The notes beneath the pieces were generated by a model that ran no database searches, had not been told where the DNA came from, and saw nothing but the letters and a program-made list of their open reading frames with translations. A DNA stretch of 64,000 nucleotides from RBC038 sp041390625 (GTDB lineage Bacteria > Chloroflexota > Dehalococcoidia > UBA2979). Shown here in pieces: positions 19,237-28,072 of the stretch. The position numbers and the translations under genes are program-made. The stretch is taken from the NCBI GenBank assembly GCA_041390625.1, contig JAWKPM010000012.1, positions 58,267 through 122,266 of the forward strand. The letters run 5' to 3'. Within the stretch, counting starts at the first letter, position 1. The number at the start of each line of letters is the position of its first letter.

Positions 19237-19492
19237 GTGGCGTCCGGGCGACGCGGCGTTTGCCGCCCTGCTGATGCCGACCTGCGCCGAGCCGAGCATG
19301 AGATCGACGTTCCGGGAGCAGCGCGCCCGGGTCTGTATGCGGTACCCAGCCAGTACGACTTCATGGGCATCCTTGAGGCGACCGACAGCGACGCGTCGCC
19401 GCGCGGTTCTCCTTCGAACGCGTCGTTCGAGCCCGGGCACCGGGCGAGACCGGACGTGTGACCGCAAACAGATTCGACGCTCTTGCGAGGAG
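19237..19492 (+). pseudogene. GYD domain protein remnant, frameshifted
   Basis: The first frame reads LRRAEHEIDVPGA, then LYAVPSQYDFMGILEATDSDA, which matches the core of GYD-domain proteins (usual form: GQYDFVGILEAPDD). It then turns nonsensical, while the frame shifted by one continues AARFSFERVVRARAPGETGRV, which fits the domain's C-terminus. At least one frameshift near 19390, and no good start upstream. A relic of a roughly 100-residue protein. Confidence 0.4.
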
Positions 19493-19598
19493 AAAGGCTG
19501 CGGAGACACGCGCGGCGCTCATCCAGCCCGGAAATGTGGCCGCCCGATTGGGCCGCTCGACCGGCGAACCGAGGTCTTGTGCCCTCGGCTGCCCGCGG

Positions 19599-20906
19599 CT
19601 AGAGGTACCCGAGGCGGCTCGCCTCGGCCGTCAGCACGCCGCGGAACCGGGGATGGGCGAGCCCGATGATCGCGCGGGCACGCTCGCGAGTGGTCCTGCC
19701 CTTGAGATTCGCCGCGCCGTGCTCGGACACCAGCCAGTGCACCTCATTGCGGGGTGTCGTGACGACGGCGCCCGGCGTGAGGGTGGGCACGACGCGAGAA
19801 GTCTCGCCACCCCGCGCGGTCGAGTAGAACGCGATGATCGACTTGCCGCCCTTCGAGTCGAAGGCCCCGCGCGCGTAGTCGTGCTGGCCACCGGTGCCGC
19901 TGAACTGGCGGGGGCCGATGGACTCCGAGGCGCACTGGCCCGTGAGGTCGACCTCGAGGGTGGAGTTCACCGAGACCATGCCGTCGTTGCGGGCGATGTT
20001 AGGCGGGAAGTTCGTGTATGACACCGGACGGGCCTCGATGTACGGGTTGTCGTCGAGGAAGTCGTACATCCGCCGCGAACCCGCGGCGAAGGCATACAGC
20101 GCCTTGCCGGGATGGAAGGTCTTCGCGACCCCGTTCGCGACCCCGCTCTCGACGAGGTCAACCATGGCGTCCACGAACATCTCCGTGTGGATCCCGAGGT
20201 CGCGATGCCCGGACAGGCTCTTCGCGACGGCGTTGGGGACGCCGCCGATGCCCAGCTGAATGCAGGCAGCGTCTGGGATCATCTCGGCGATGATGCCACC
20301 CATCGCCGCGTCCTCGGGGCGGGCGGGAGGCAGTGGCAACTCCGTGAGCGGTGCCTCGTGCTCGACGACGGCGTCCAGCTCGCCGATGTGCACCCACGAG
20401 TCCCCATGCACACGCGGCATCCGAGGGTTTACCTCCGCGATCACGAGGCGCGCTGCAGCGATCGCAGCCTTGTTGATGTCCACGCTCACGCCCAGACTCA
20501 TATAGCCGTGGCGGTCCATCGGCGAGACGCAGACCAGCGCGACATCCGGCGCCATGAACTCCGTAATGAGGCGAGGGATCTGATGGAAGAAGGCCGGGTT
20601 CAGCACCGCGCGCCCCGCCTCGATCAGACCGCGGTCGGCGCCGCTGGCGAACAGCGATTCCCAGTGGATAGCGTGCGCCACGTCCGGAGCGAGAATCGTC
20701 CTCGCGCTCGCCGCCATCGGCAGGAGACTCGTCATCGTCAGGTCAGTGACTCCGCCGCCACGAGCGCGCGCAGCCACCGCCTCGAGTAGCGCGGGCGGCT
20801 CGCCGACCGCCATGCCCTGCACGACGAGCGCGCCACTGGGGATCAGGGCGGCGGCTTCGGCGGCGCTCCGCAGTCTTGTCTGGTACGCCTCCGTCTACCG
20901 CGTCAT
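19599..20906 (-). CDS. acetyl-CoA hydrolase/4-hydroxybutyrate CoA-transferase family (amber codon near start)
   Basis: CoA-transferase of the acetyl-CoA hydrolase/transferase family, about 430 residues. It would move CoA between acetyl-CoA and a short carboxylate. GMAVGEPPALLEA, GIGGVPNAVAKSL, FVDAMVDLVESGVANG and the C-terminal GRTTRERARAIIGLAHPRFR are family patterns. The best start is ATG 20906 with GGAGG 5 bases upstream: it reads MTR, then an in-frame TAG (20897-20895), then TEAYQTRLRSAAEAAALI, which looks like genuine family N-terminus. Either a TGG-to-TAG change, an error, or translation begins downstream (for example GTG/ATG near 20831-20822), losing about 25 residues. The neighbours do not reveal the substrate. 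Confidence 0.75.
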
Positions 20907-21300
20907 CGCTCACCTCCGGCGTCCTGAAGGGTAGCGCGAGTCGAGGGTGGTGGTGCCCGACGCCGTCCCCCTTGGGTCGTGACCTTGGCCTTGCCCGTAG
21001 TGGGACTTTGGCCCCATTCGTGGCAGCCCACCGCACCTGACTCTCGACTCTGAGTCGCTCCGGGAGGAGAGCAACGCGAAAGTGCATTCCGAGAGTCTGC
21101 GCCGTTGAGGCTCTCTGTCGCGCATGCCTGAGGCAGTACTCCAGGCCCGACGGGGCCATCCTGATCGCGCTGGTAGACCAGCCCCAGGTTGCAGACGCAG
21201 TGGTCGTGCGCATGGAAGTCGCCAGTCCGCTCGCCGTAGACCGGCCCGCGCGAGGCCAGCATCGCGCACGAGCACGCTGCAGCTGAGAGGGATGACGCGG
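20907..21300. other. divergent spacer without a gene
   Basis: Spacer between divergent CoA-transferase and NnrS genes. A minus-strand frame contains a His/Cys-rich phrase (FHAHDHCVCNLGLVYQ) that is suggestive but unassigned. The region probably holds both promoters; none is clear to me. Confidence 0.35.
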
Positions 21301-22944
21301 ATGCATGGCAGCGGTTTCACCCCGATTCCGCTCTTGGCAGCGCGCACGCCGACGAGCGAGCGATGGCTTGCTCGTGCGGACCTCTGGTTTCCCGCAGCGG
21401 CAATGGCAGTCTCGCTCCTCATCGCCGCCACGGGCGGGCTTACTCTCGGCGTGCTGGCCGTGCTTCGGGCAGGAGTTGCCCGTGACCGCTGGCTGGCCAC
21501 GGTCGAGGCGCATGGTGAACTGCAGCTCTGGGGGTGGTTCGCGGTCTTCATCACCGCCGTGGTGTTTGAGTTCATCGTCCGCCTGAACGGCCGCCCGCCG
21601 ATCCCACTGCGACCACGGGCGCTGGTCCTGGTGCTTCTCGGTGGGGGTGCGGTGCTCTCGGCCACAGGGCGGCTCGTCGATGTTGCTGGGCAGGCACTTG
21701 TGACGGTAGGCGCCACATCGCTGGTGATAGGGGCGCTAGCGCTCGTTGTCATCGTCGTACGAATCCGACCGGCATATCCGCTCCGTGCGGACCTGCACCC
21801 CCTCTTCTTCCGCGCCGGGGTGACGTGGCTGCTGCTGGCCGCCCTGGCCACCCTGGTCGCCTCACGGGGATTCCTAGTGGGTGTGACCCCGTTTGATGAG
21901 TCGTACTTGGTCGCAGAGCTCGTCCTCCGGGGCTTCGTTATGAACGTCACGATCGCGGTCGCGCTCCGAGCCTTCGTCGGGCACCTCGGCTTGCGCCCGA
22001 TGCCGGTCGAACGACAGCGGGTCCTCTGGGTGCTCGTCAACCTCAGCATCGTCGTCTGGGCGTCCGGCACCGGCGCGTGGGGCTTACACGGCGTACCGTC
22101 GCTTGTCGCTGCGGGGGATCTCCTATTCGCGGGCGGACTGCTCTGGGCAACCTGGGCGCTCGACGTCGGGCGGGCGGCACGCGGATGGAGACGGCCGCGG
22201 CACCGCGCGCAGGTCCTTGTGCCCATCGCCTGGATCGGACTCCTCACCTACGCAGGAGCACTGTCGGTGCAAGCGGCCGTTGCGCTTGCAGGCAGTAGTC
22301 AGACCTCGGTATTCGAGGCCGGCGCCACCCGCCACATGCTCGCTCTCGGTTTTGTTACCCCGCTGCTCATCGCGATGGCACACGTAGTGCTTGAGCGCTT
22401 TCTCATCGGGCGCCTCTTCGGCGAGACCTGGCTGACCATCGCCTTCGTCCTCCTGGTTGGTGCCTGGCCACTGCGCGTCGTCCCCCCACTCGTCGACAGC
22501 GACGTCGGAGCCACTGCACAGGCATTGATGGGAACTGCGGGCGTTCTCACGTCGGGTGCGCTCCTCATCGCGGCTGCCGTTGCGATCTGGAACGCCCTTG
22601 CCACGGAGCGATACGTACGTCTGCTCCGAAGCGTAGAGGGCCTGCGCCCCATACCCCGCGCCTCCGGTACGCAGGGTGTGTACACGCGGGACCCGGGGGA
22701 GGAGAGCACGCGCGTACATGAGGTCGACGTCCGTCCCGACATCGCCGCGGGCCGCGAGCCGTTCCCACGCCTGATGACTGCCGTCGGACAGTTGGCTCCG
22801 GGGGATCGGTTGCGCCTGATCGCGCCGTTCAAGCCACTGCCGCTGTACGGCGTGCTCGCCGAACACGGATTCGACCATGAGACTGAGGTGAAGAGCGACG
22901 GCTCATGGCACGTGATCATCAGGCGCCGCTTGGCTCGCGGCTGA
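21301..22944 (+). CDS. nnrS: NnrS family membrane protein with C-terminal DUF2249 domain
   Basis: 547 residues. About twelve hydrophobic helices (residues 20-430) match NnrS, a heme- and copper-binding inner-membrane protein associated with nitric oxide metabolism. HGELQLWGWFAVFITAVVFEF and the later ATRHMLALGFVTPLLIAMAHVVL carry the conserved histidines. From about residue 475, DVRPDIAAGREPFPRLMTAVGQL and the PLYGVLAEHGF segment form a DUF2249 (TusA-like) domain fused to the C-terminus. The ATG at 21301 is preferred because GAGAGGG lies 9 bases upstream. ATG 21292 abuts the site. It links the region to NO or nitrogen-oxide handling. Confidence 0.85.
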   Translation: MHGSGFTPIPLLAARTPTSERWLARADLWFPAAAMAVSLLIAATGGLTLGVLAVLRAGVARDRWLATVEAHGELQLWGWFAVFITAVVFEFIVRLNGRPPIPLRPRALVLVLLGGGAVLSATGRLVDVAGQALVTVGATSLVIGALALVVIVVRIRPAYPLRADLHPLFFRAGVTWLLLAALATLVASRGFLVGVTPFDESYLVAELVLRGFVMNVTIAVALRAFVGHLGLRPMPVERQRVLWVLVNLSIVVWASGTGAWGLHGVPSLVAAGDLLFAGGLLWATWALDVGRAARGWRRPRHRAQVLVPIAWIGLLTYAGALSVQAAVALAGSSQTSVFEAGATRHMLALGFVTPLLIAMAHVVLERFLIGRLFGETWLTIAFVLLVGAWPLRVVPPLVDSDVGATAQALMGTAGVLTSGALLIAAAVAIWNALATERYVRLLRSVEGLRPIPRASGTQGVYTRDPGEESTRVHEVDVRPDIAAGREPFPRLMTAVGQLAPGDRLRLIAPFKPLPLYGVLAEHGFDHETEVKSDGSWHVIIRRRLARG

Positions 22945-23335
22945 TCGTGGCGGGCAAGCCACCGCCAGGTGGCGATGAGAACACACGGAGATCCGTGAGC
23001 CAACGATCATGCAGAAGGGGGCGTTTAGCGCCTTGGCGATCAGGATCGAAGGTGTAGACATGGTCCGCGTCGCTCGTGACAAGAGGACTCATGACGCGCA
23101 GCGCATGTGACGGGTAGCTCGAGGTGCTCGCTCGAGCACCGGCGGGAGCAGCCCTGGACGAAACTCAGCGGCAGACCGCCTCGTGCTGCGGCGCGATCGG
23201 CGGCTCATCACCGATTCCCTCGAACCGAGGAAGCCTCGGAGCTGGACGGAATCGTCCATCTCGTCCGCACCCACCTGAAGTAACTCGGCCCTATCGAAGG
23301 TCAGGCATGTGCGACAACTGGTACCTGGAGACGCC
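22945..23335. other. intergenic region, no gene seen
   Basis: Spacer between NnrS and the P-type ATPase. Two short plus-strand frames have no ribosome site or recognisable content. Confidence 0.4.
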
Positions 23336-25252
23336 ATGACCGCTGCACAAGCGACGCACGACCTCGCGCCCGGCGACGCCGGTGCGGAACCCAAGGAGGA
23401 GCATCGTATCGAGCGGAGCGACCTCGTCCGCATCGCTGAGCTCGCGGCGACCGCGTTCCTGGCGTGGCTCGTGCCCTCCGACCCCGCATGGCTGGTGATC
23501 GCCGGAGGCGCGGTCGCGGTCGCAGTCGGCGCGTGGCCGATCCTGCACGACGCCGTCAAAGACCTGCTCGAGCGTCGCATGACCATGGAGCTCTCAATGA
23601 CGATCGCGCTGGTGGCGGCGCTCGCCATCGGCGAGGTCTTCGTTGCCGCCGTTATCGCGATGTTCGTGGTCGGCGCCGAGGTGCTTGAGGACATGACCGT
23701 GGCGCGCGGCCGGCGCGCGATCCGGGATCTGCTGCGGTATCTACCGCCCACCGCGCTCGTGCGACGCGACGGCAAGATCATCGAGATCGCCATCGACGAG
23801 CTGCGACCCGGCGACCTGGTGCTCGTGAACCCGGGTGCCGCCATCCCCGTCGACGGCACGGTCGTGGCGGGATCCTCGTACGTCGACGAGGCGACTATCA
23901 CCGGCGAGCCGATGCCGGTGGAGAAGGGCAGCGGCGACCATGTCTACGCGAGCACGGTCAACCAGTCCGGGGCGCTCGAGGTACGAGCGGAGCAGCTCGG
24001 ACGCGACTCCACCTTCGGCAAGATCATGGAGGCCGTCGAGCATGCCGAGCGCTCTCGTGCGCCGGTCGAGAAGACAGCCGACCGCTTTGCCGGCTATCTG
24101 GTCTATTTCGCGCTCGGTGCCGCCGCCCTGACCTTCCTGCTCACGCACGACGCGCGCTCGACCATCTCGGTGGTGATCGTCGCGGGCGCGTGCGGGATGG
24201 CGGCGGGCACCCCGCTGGCGATTTTGGGTGCCGTGGGTCGGTCGGCTCGACGGGGGGCGATCATCAAGGGCGGCCGCTACGTAGAGACGCTGTGGGCGGT
24301 TGACACCGTGGTGCTCGACAAGACCGGCACCCTCACCTACGGCACACCCGTGGTACAGGCCGTGTACCCCGCCAACGGCACCACGCCGAACGCGATCCTC
24401 GCCGCGGCGGCGGCCGCCGAGGTGCGCAGCGAACACCCCCTGGGGGACGCCATCGTCGCACGCGCTCGGGCCGCGGGCGTGGCAGTGACGGAGCCGGAAG
24501 CGTTTACCTATTCGCCTGGCAAGGGTGTGGTTGTGCAGGTTGAGGGCACCGAAGTCCTCGCGGGCACGCGAGCCTTCGCGCAGGAGCACGGCATCGCGCT
24601 GGGGGACCTCGACGTGCCCGATGGCGAGGCCTCGGAGGTCGTGGTCGTACGTGACGGGCAGCTGCTCGGCACGATCGCGATCGCCGACGTGCTGCGGGAC
24701 GAGGCCGCTCAGGCTGTGCGCGAACTCCGAGCGATGGGCCTGCGCACCGTGCTGCTGACCGGCGACCGCCCAGCTGCCGCCGAGGCGATCGCGGGCCGGC
24801 TCGCCGTCGAGGAGTGGGCGGGAGGCATGCTGCCGGAGCAGAAGCTCGAGCGCGTGCGGGCACTCGTGGCGGGCGGACGCACGGTGGCAATGGTGGGCGA
24901 CGGTGTCAACGATGCACCGGCGCTCGCGCAGGCGAGCGTGGGCGTGGCGATGGGCTCCGGCACGGACGTGACGCGCGAGAGCGCACACGTGGTGCTGATC
25001 GGTAACGACCTCGCGAAGTTCGTGGAGACGCTCCGCGTTGCCCGGCGCACGCGGCGAATCATCCTCCAGAACTTCGCGGGCACCCTCGGCATCGACCTGG
25101 TCGGCATGGGGCTGGCCGCCTTTGGCCTGCTCGGCCCCTTGGTCGCCGCAGCGATCCACGTCGTCTCCGAGCTGACCTTCCTGCTCAATTCGGCGCGGCT
25201 GCTGCCGGCAGGCGTCCCCGACGACCAGAGCGAACCAGCCGTGGAGGGCTGA
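23336..25252 (+). CDS. P1B-like heavy-metal P-type ATPase lacking the CPx motif
   Basis: 638-residue ATP-driven cation pump in the inner membrane. The actuator motif TGEPMPVEKG, phosphorylation site DKTGTLT, nucleotide-binding HPLGDA (P1B HP dipeptide) and hinge GDGVNDAPALAQ are all intact. There is no N-terminal heavy-metal-associated domain. In the membrane helix that normally carries CPC/CPS/SPC before ALGLATP, the sequence reads AGACGMAAGTPLA, so the proline is missing and only one cysteine remains. Metal specificity is therefore unpredictable and could be outside Cu/Zn/Cd. The ATG has GGAG 6 bases upstream. It is monocistronic. Confidence 0.85.
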   Translation: MTAAQATHDLAPGDAGAEPKEEHRIERSDLVRIAELAATAFLAWLVPSDPAWLVIAGGAVAVAVGAWPILHDAVKDLLERRMTMELSMTIALVAALAIGEVFVAAVIAMFVVGAEVLEDMTVARGRRAIRDLLRYLPPTALVRRDGKIIEIAIDELRPGDLVLVNPGAAIPVDGTVVAGSSYVDEATITGEPMPVEKGSGDHVYASTVNQSGALEVRAEQLGRDSTFGKIMEAVEHAERSRAPVEKTADRFAGYLVYFALGAAALTFLLTHDARSTISVVIVAGACGMAAGTPLAILGAVGRSARRGAIIKGGRYVETLWAVDTVVLDKTGTLTYGTPVVQAVYPANGTTPNAILAAAAAAEVRSEHPLGDAIVARARAAGVAVTEPEAFTYSPGKGVVVQVEGTEVLAGTRAFAQEHGIALGDLDVPDGEASEVVVVRDGQLLGTIAIADVLRDEAAQAVRELRAMGLRTVLLTGDRPAAAEAIAGRLAVEEWAGGMLPEQKLERVRALVAGGRTVAMVGDGVNDAPALAQASVGVAMGSGTDVTRESAHVVLIGNDLAKFVETLRVARRTRRIILQNFAGTLGIDLVGMGLAAFGLLGPLVAAAIHVVSELTFLLNSARLLPAGVPDDQSEPAVEG

Positions 25253-25567
25253 GCCCATCGAAAGCCAGGCGATCCCATGCTGGACGATGTCGTCACCTTA
25301 GCCAGCAAAGGGTCTGCCCCTCAATCCCGTGCATAAGACACTATTCGCCGTCGTCGTGACGACATCGGGGTGCGCCTCGTCGACGAGTACGCTTAGCTTC
25401 GCCCCGTGGGGCGTGGGGACGCACGGGGTAGCCCCAGGCATGGCCGCCCCATCGAAGGAGCGTATCGACCCGGCCAGCCCGCGTGTGCGTCTCAGTGCCT
25501 GGCCGGCGCGAAGGTCGTGAGTCAGATCGGCCAATCAGGTCATAATGACCAGAAGACGAACATAGGC
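25253..25567. other. intergenic region upstream of the short-peptide gene
   Basis: Mostly featureless. A palindrome GGTCATAATGACC lies at 25538-25550, just upstream of the first copy of the repeated small-peptide gene, and could be an operator. A self-complementary CGCCCCGTGGGGCG lies near 25401. Confidence 0.4.
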
Positions 25568-25627
25568 ATGACAGTGTGCTCGTGCGAAATCACCGCCTGC
25601 CCCTTTCTCGCCCGTTTCTCGTTCTGA
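25558..25627 (+). repeat. direct repeat copy 1 (matches 34859-34928)
   Basis: About 70 bases nearly identical to 34859-34928, covering the 11-base leader and the short peptide frame. Similarity continues patchily downstream into the end of the convergent NTF2-like gene, so the whole peptide/NTF2 pair was duplicated. Confidence 0.7.
25568..25627 (+). CDS. 19-residue cysteine-containing peptide, copy 1
   Basis: The ATG-to-TGA frame encodes MTVCSCEITACPFLARFSF. A second copy 9.3 kb away encodes the same peptide with four substitutions clustered in residues 8-10 and 16 plus two synonymous changes. Its cysteines (C4, C6, C11), the CPFL core and the FSF ending are kept. The upstream 11 bases (cgaacataggc) are identical in both copies, and upstream of that they diverge. 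Conservation of frame, length and cysteines argues for a translated peptide. In both places it is convergent with an NTF2-like gene or its remnant. I do not recognise a family; a RiPP precursor, metal-binding peptide or leader peptide is possible. Confidence 0.45.
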   Translation: MTVCSCEITACPFLARFSF

Positions 25628-25680
25628 ACCGATGTTCATCTCCGTGCGAAGTCGCGGGCGTCCGTCGACGGGCGAGGCTG

Positions 25681-26103
25681 TCAATCGACACCGCCAACCT
25701 GGCGCATCAGACCGGCAACATCGGCGAGCTGCCACGTTTCCTGCACCAGACCGTTCTGTAACCGGTAGATGTTGATGCCATTGATAGAGATCGGCCTCCC
25801 GCTTCCGGGAGCTCCGAACAGCTCGCCCTGATGAATCCCTTCAATCGCGAATCGAACGGCCACGCGATCGCCGCAGGCGAAGATGTCGTGGATGGGGAGA
25901 CGCATGTCCGGCACTCCGGCGCGCAGCGTGTTGATGAAGTCGCCAACGTTGCTGCCGTCCACCCCCGGATACGCCTCCGCAAGGTCGTGGCGCGCAGCGT
26001 CGCGCGCGACGTGGGACACGATGAAGTCGATGTCACCTGCCTCCACCGCAGCGAACAGACTCCGCATGAGCTCGATCCCGTGTGCTGCCTCAGATTCGAC
26101 CAC
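25681..26103 (-). CDS. SnoaL-like polyketide cyclase/NTF2-fold protein
   Basis: 140-residue cone-shaped alpha+beta barrel of the SnoaL/ester cyclase type. LMRSLFAAVEAGDIDFIVSHVARDAARHD is the helix-strand start. FACGDRVAVRFAIEGIHQGELFGAPGSGRPISINGINIYR is the typical pattern of ester-cyclase-like proteins, and LVQETWQLADVAGLMRQVG the C-terminus. Such proteins often act as cyclases, hydratases or isomerases on small polar molecules. The substrate is unknown. The start is taken at ATG 26103. The C-terminal motif DVAGLMRQVG recurs as a remnant near 35.06 kb. Confidence 0.75.
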   Translation of the reverse strand: MVESEAAHGIELMRSLFAAVEAGDIDFIVSHVARDAARHDLAEAYPGVDGSNVGDFINTLRAGVPDMRLPIHDIFACGDRVAVRFAIEGIHQGELFGAPGSGRPISINGINIYRLQNGLVQETWQLADVAGLMRQVGGVD

Positions 26104-26281
26104 GTCCGTCCTCCCTCACGCAGTGCGCTGTACGAGAAGGATGGAACCTGAACCTGGGACCCGAATCCCACGACTCCGCCAATGTCGACCACGATGCCGG
26201 CACGAATCCTTGGTGACGTTCCACCCCCACAGATGTGGGCTGGCACCGCCCCGGGCGGCGGGGTGCACCGTTCCAACCGAA

Positions 26282-27325
26282 CTAGGCGTCCGGGTTGCGA
26301 GTCACCCAGGCTGCGAGCTCTGTGCGATTGGACACATCCGTCGCGACATAGATCCGACTCAGGTGCCTCACAACCGTGTGGATGCTGATGCCGAGCGTCT
26401 CTCCGATCTCGGCGTTCGACAGGCCTCGGGCCACGAGGAGGGCAACCTCGCGCTGGCGCGTGGTGAGCCTCACCCGCGCACGAGGAGGGGGCGAACTCGC
26501 ACCACGAGCGAGGAACTCGTTGATGATCGCCAGCGTCGCCTTTACATCGCCGGCGAACGGCAGGAACCCGTCTCCGGGAAGCGACACGAGCTGACCGTCA
26601 CGCACACCCCAGGCGACTTCTCGCGACGCCGCGTACGGGAACTCCGCAATACCGTCATGGACCAGCACGAGGGTCGGTGCGCGAATGTCGCCGAGCGGAC
26701 CACGGACACGCCAACTCTTTGAGTGCTCGATGAAGCTGACGTGCGCTTCGGGGTGGTCCAACGCCGTCTTCGTCATGAGCGTCTCGAAGGCCTCGCGATC
26801 GACTCCCGCACGGTTCGAGCCGAGGAAGAAGGGGGTCATCATCGCCACCCAGCGTCGAACGTCGCCCACCATGAGCTGGCGAATACCCGCCACGGGGCGG
26901 TCGCGAGCCCATCGCTCCCAATCGGCGAAGGGGTGCCACAGGACCAGCTGTCGCACGCGATGCGGCTCAAGGCGCGCGAACTCGAGCGCCAGTGGACTGG
27001 CCGCGGAGGTGGCGTAGAGGTCGACGCTTGCGGAGCCGGTCGCACGCACCACCGCGTGAAGGTCGCGCAAGGCGGCCTCCAGGTTCAGCGCCTGTCCGTC
27101 CCCTGCAGACTGCCCTGACCCTCGAAAGTCGAAGAAGTAGACCGTGCGATGGTCCGCGAGCCCCTCGAACCAGGCGCGATGCTCGTCCAGGCCGAGAACG
27201 AGGGCGGTATGAACGAGCGATGGGGTCGGCAGATGCACCAGTGGCGGCCCTGCGCCGTAGCTCCAGAAGGCGATCGACACTCCGTCGGTCGTCTCGACGA
27301 ACTCGACCGGAAGCGACCTCGACAT
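26282..27325 (-). CDS. alpha/beta hydrolase fused to a LuxR-type DNA-binding domain
   Basis: 347 residues. Residues 1 to about 265 are an alpha/beta hydrolase fold (FFDFRGSGQSAGDG as the oxyanion/beta-strand region). At the nucleophile elbow, YATSAASPLAL replaces the classical G-x-S-x-G, so activity is doubtful. Residues 280-340 are a LuxR/FixJ HTH: LTTRQREVALLVARGLSNAEIGETLGISIHTVVRHLSRIY. The protein is probably a ligand-sensing transcription factor whose hydrolase fold binds a small molecule. The ATG at 27325 is preferred. The longer open frame upstream lacks coding character. It may control the neighbouring hydrolase/NTF2 genes. Confidence 0.8.
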   Translation of the reverse strand: MSRSLPVEFVETTDGVSIAFWSYGAGPPLVHLPTPSLVHTALVLGLDEHRAWFEGLADHRTVYFFDFRGSGQSAGDGQALNLEAALRDLHAVVRATGSASVDLYATSAASPLALEFARLEPHRVRQLVLWHPFADWERWARDRPVAGIRQLMVGDVRRWVAMMTPFFLGSNRAGVDREAFETLMTKTALDHPEAHVSFIEHSKSWRVRGPLGDIRAPTLVLVHDGIAEFPYAASREVAWGVRDGQLVSLPGDGFLPFAGDVKATLAIINEFLARGASSPPPRARVRLTTRQREVALLVARGLSNAEIGETLGISIHTVVRHLSRIYVATDVSNRTELAAWVTRNPDA

Positions 27326-27628
27326 TGCAGTTCGGTGTGTTGTCACGTCAGTCGGCACACTTGAACCCTGTCGGCACCCTACCCAACGCAAGCGGCGCGA
27401 GGTTACCATCACCCGCGTCATGAGCAGCGAGACACGAGCGGCGATGCGCCTTCGATGCGGCGCGCGAGCAGCTAGAGCCTGCCGGCGAGCTACTCGCGCG
27501 GCACGGGGCGAATCTCTACCTCGACCAGGTGCTGGCGAAGAAGGAGATTCGTAGGGCCTGGGCCTCGCGACTCGTGCAGCCGTCTGCGGAAGCTCGTCCA
27601 GCGCCCAACCAGTCATCGCCGAGGGGAG
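27326..27628. other. spacer with remnant of a regulator C-terminus
   Basis: A plus-strand frame around 27440-27600 (AREQLEPAGELLARHG, then LYLDQVLAKKEIRRA) resembles the C-terminal tail of large AAA/cyclase-type regulators. A similar phrase (LHLGQVLAMRE) recurs at 30034-30080, so both may be relics of a repeated gene family. Confidence 0.35.
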
Positions 27629-28072
27629 ATGAGCGTGAATATCGAAGAAGCCCAGCGCATCGCCAAGCGGCACGAAGACGTCTACAACCACGACTTCGAG
27701 CACTATGCGGACCTCTACGACGAGAGCTTCGTGGGCTACCGGCCCGGGCGTGGGACCACGGGCGGTCGGGAGGAAATGATCCAACTCGAGCGGCGCGCGA
27801 CGGCCGCCTGCCCCGATCGCCGTACGACAGTGCTGCGTGCCTTTGCGGGCGAGGGCAACTGCCTGACGGTGGAGGAGATCTGGGAAGGGACGAACACGGG
27901 GGGTGATCGACTGTTCGGGGAGCCTGGGGCGAAGGTTTCGATCTACGCGATGTCGCTGTTCGAAGTGCGCGACGGCAAGTTCTTGGGGCAAGCAGCCGAT
28001 TCGGCTCAACCGCGAAGTGCCGGGACACCTCGTCAACCGCATGCAGGCGGCGCTGTGGCGGGAGGCAGTTGA
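27629..28072 (+). CDS. SnoaL-like protein with replaced C-terminus (chimeric)
   Basis: 147 residues. Residues 1 to about 120 are an NTF2/SnoaL fold (AQRIAKRHEDVYNHDFEHYADLYDESFVGYRPG and ISIYAMSLFEVRDGK-like ending, here VSIYAMSLFEVRDGKF). After GKFLG the natural C-terminal strand is lost, and the frame reads through out-of-frame DNA of a 3-hydroxyacyl-CoA dehydrogenase gene, giving a proline/alanine-rich tail. It is thus a recombination product. The start may be ATG 27629 or GTG 27635, the latter with GAGGGGAG at better spacing. Confidence 0.55.
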   Translation: MSVNIEEAQRIAKRHEDVYNHDFEHYADLYDESFVGYRPGRGTTGGREEMIQLERRATAACPDRRTTVLRAFAGEGNCLTVEEIWEGTNTGGDRLFGEPGAKVSIYAMSLFEVRDGKFLGQAADSAQPRSAGTPRQPHAGGAVAGGS

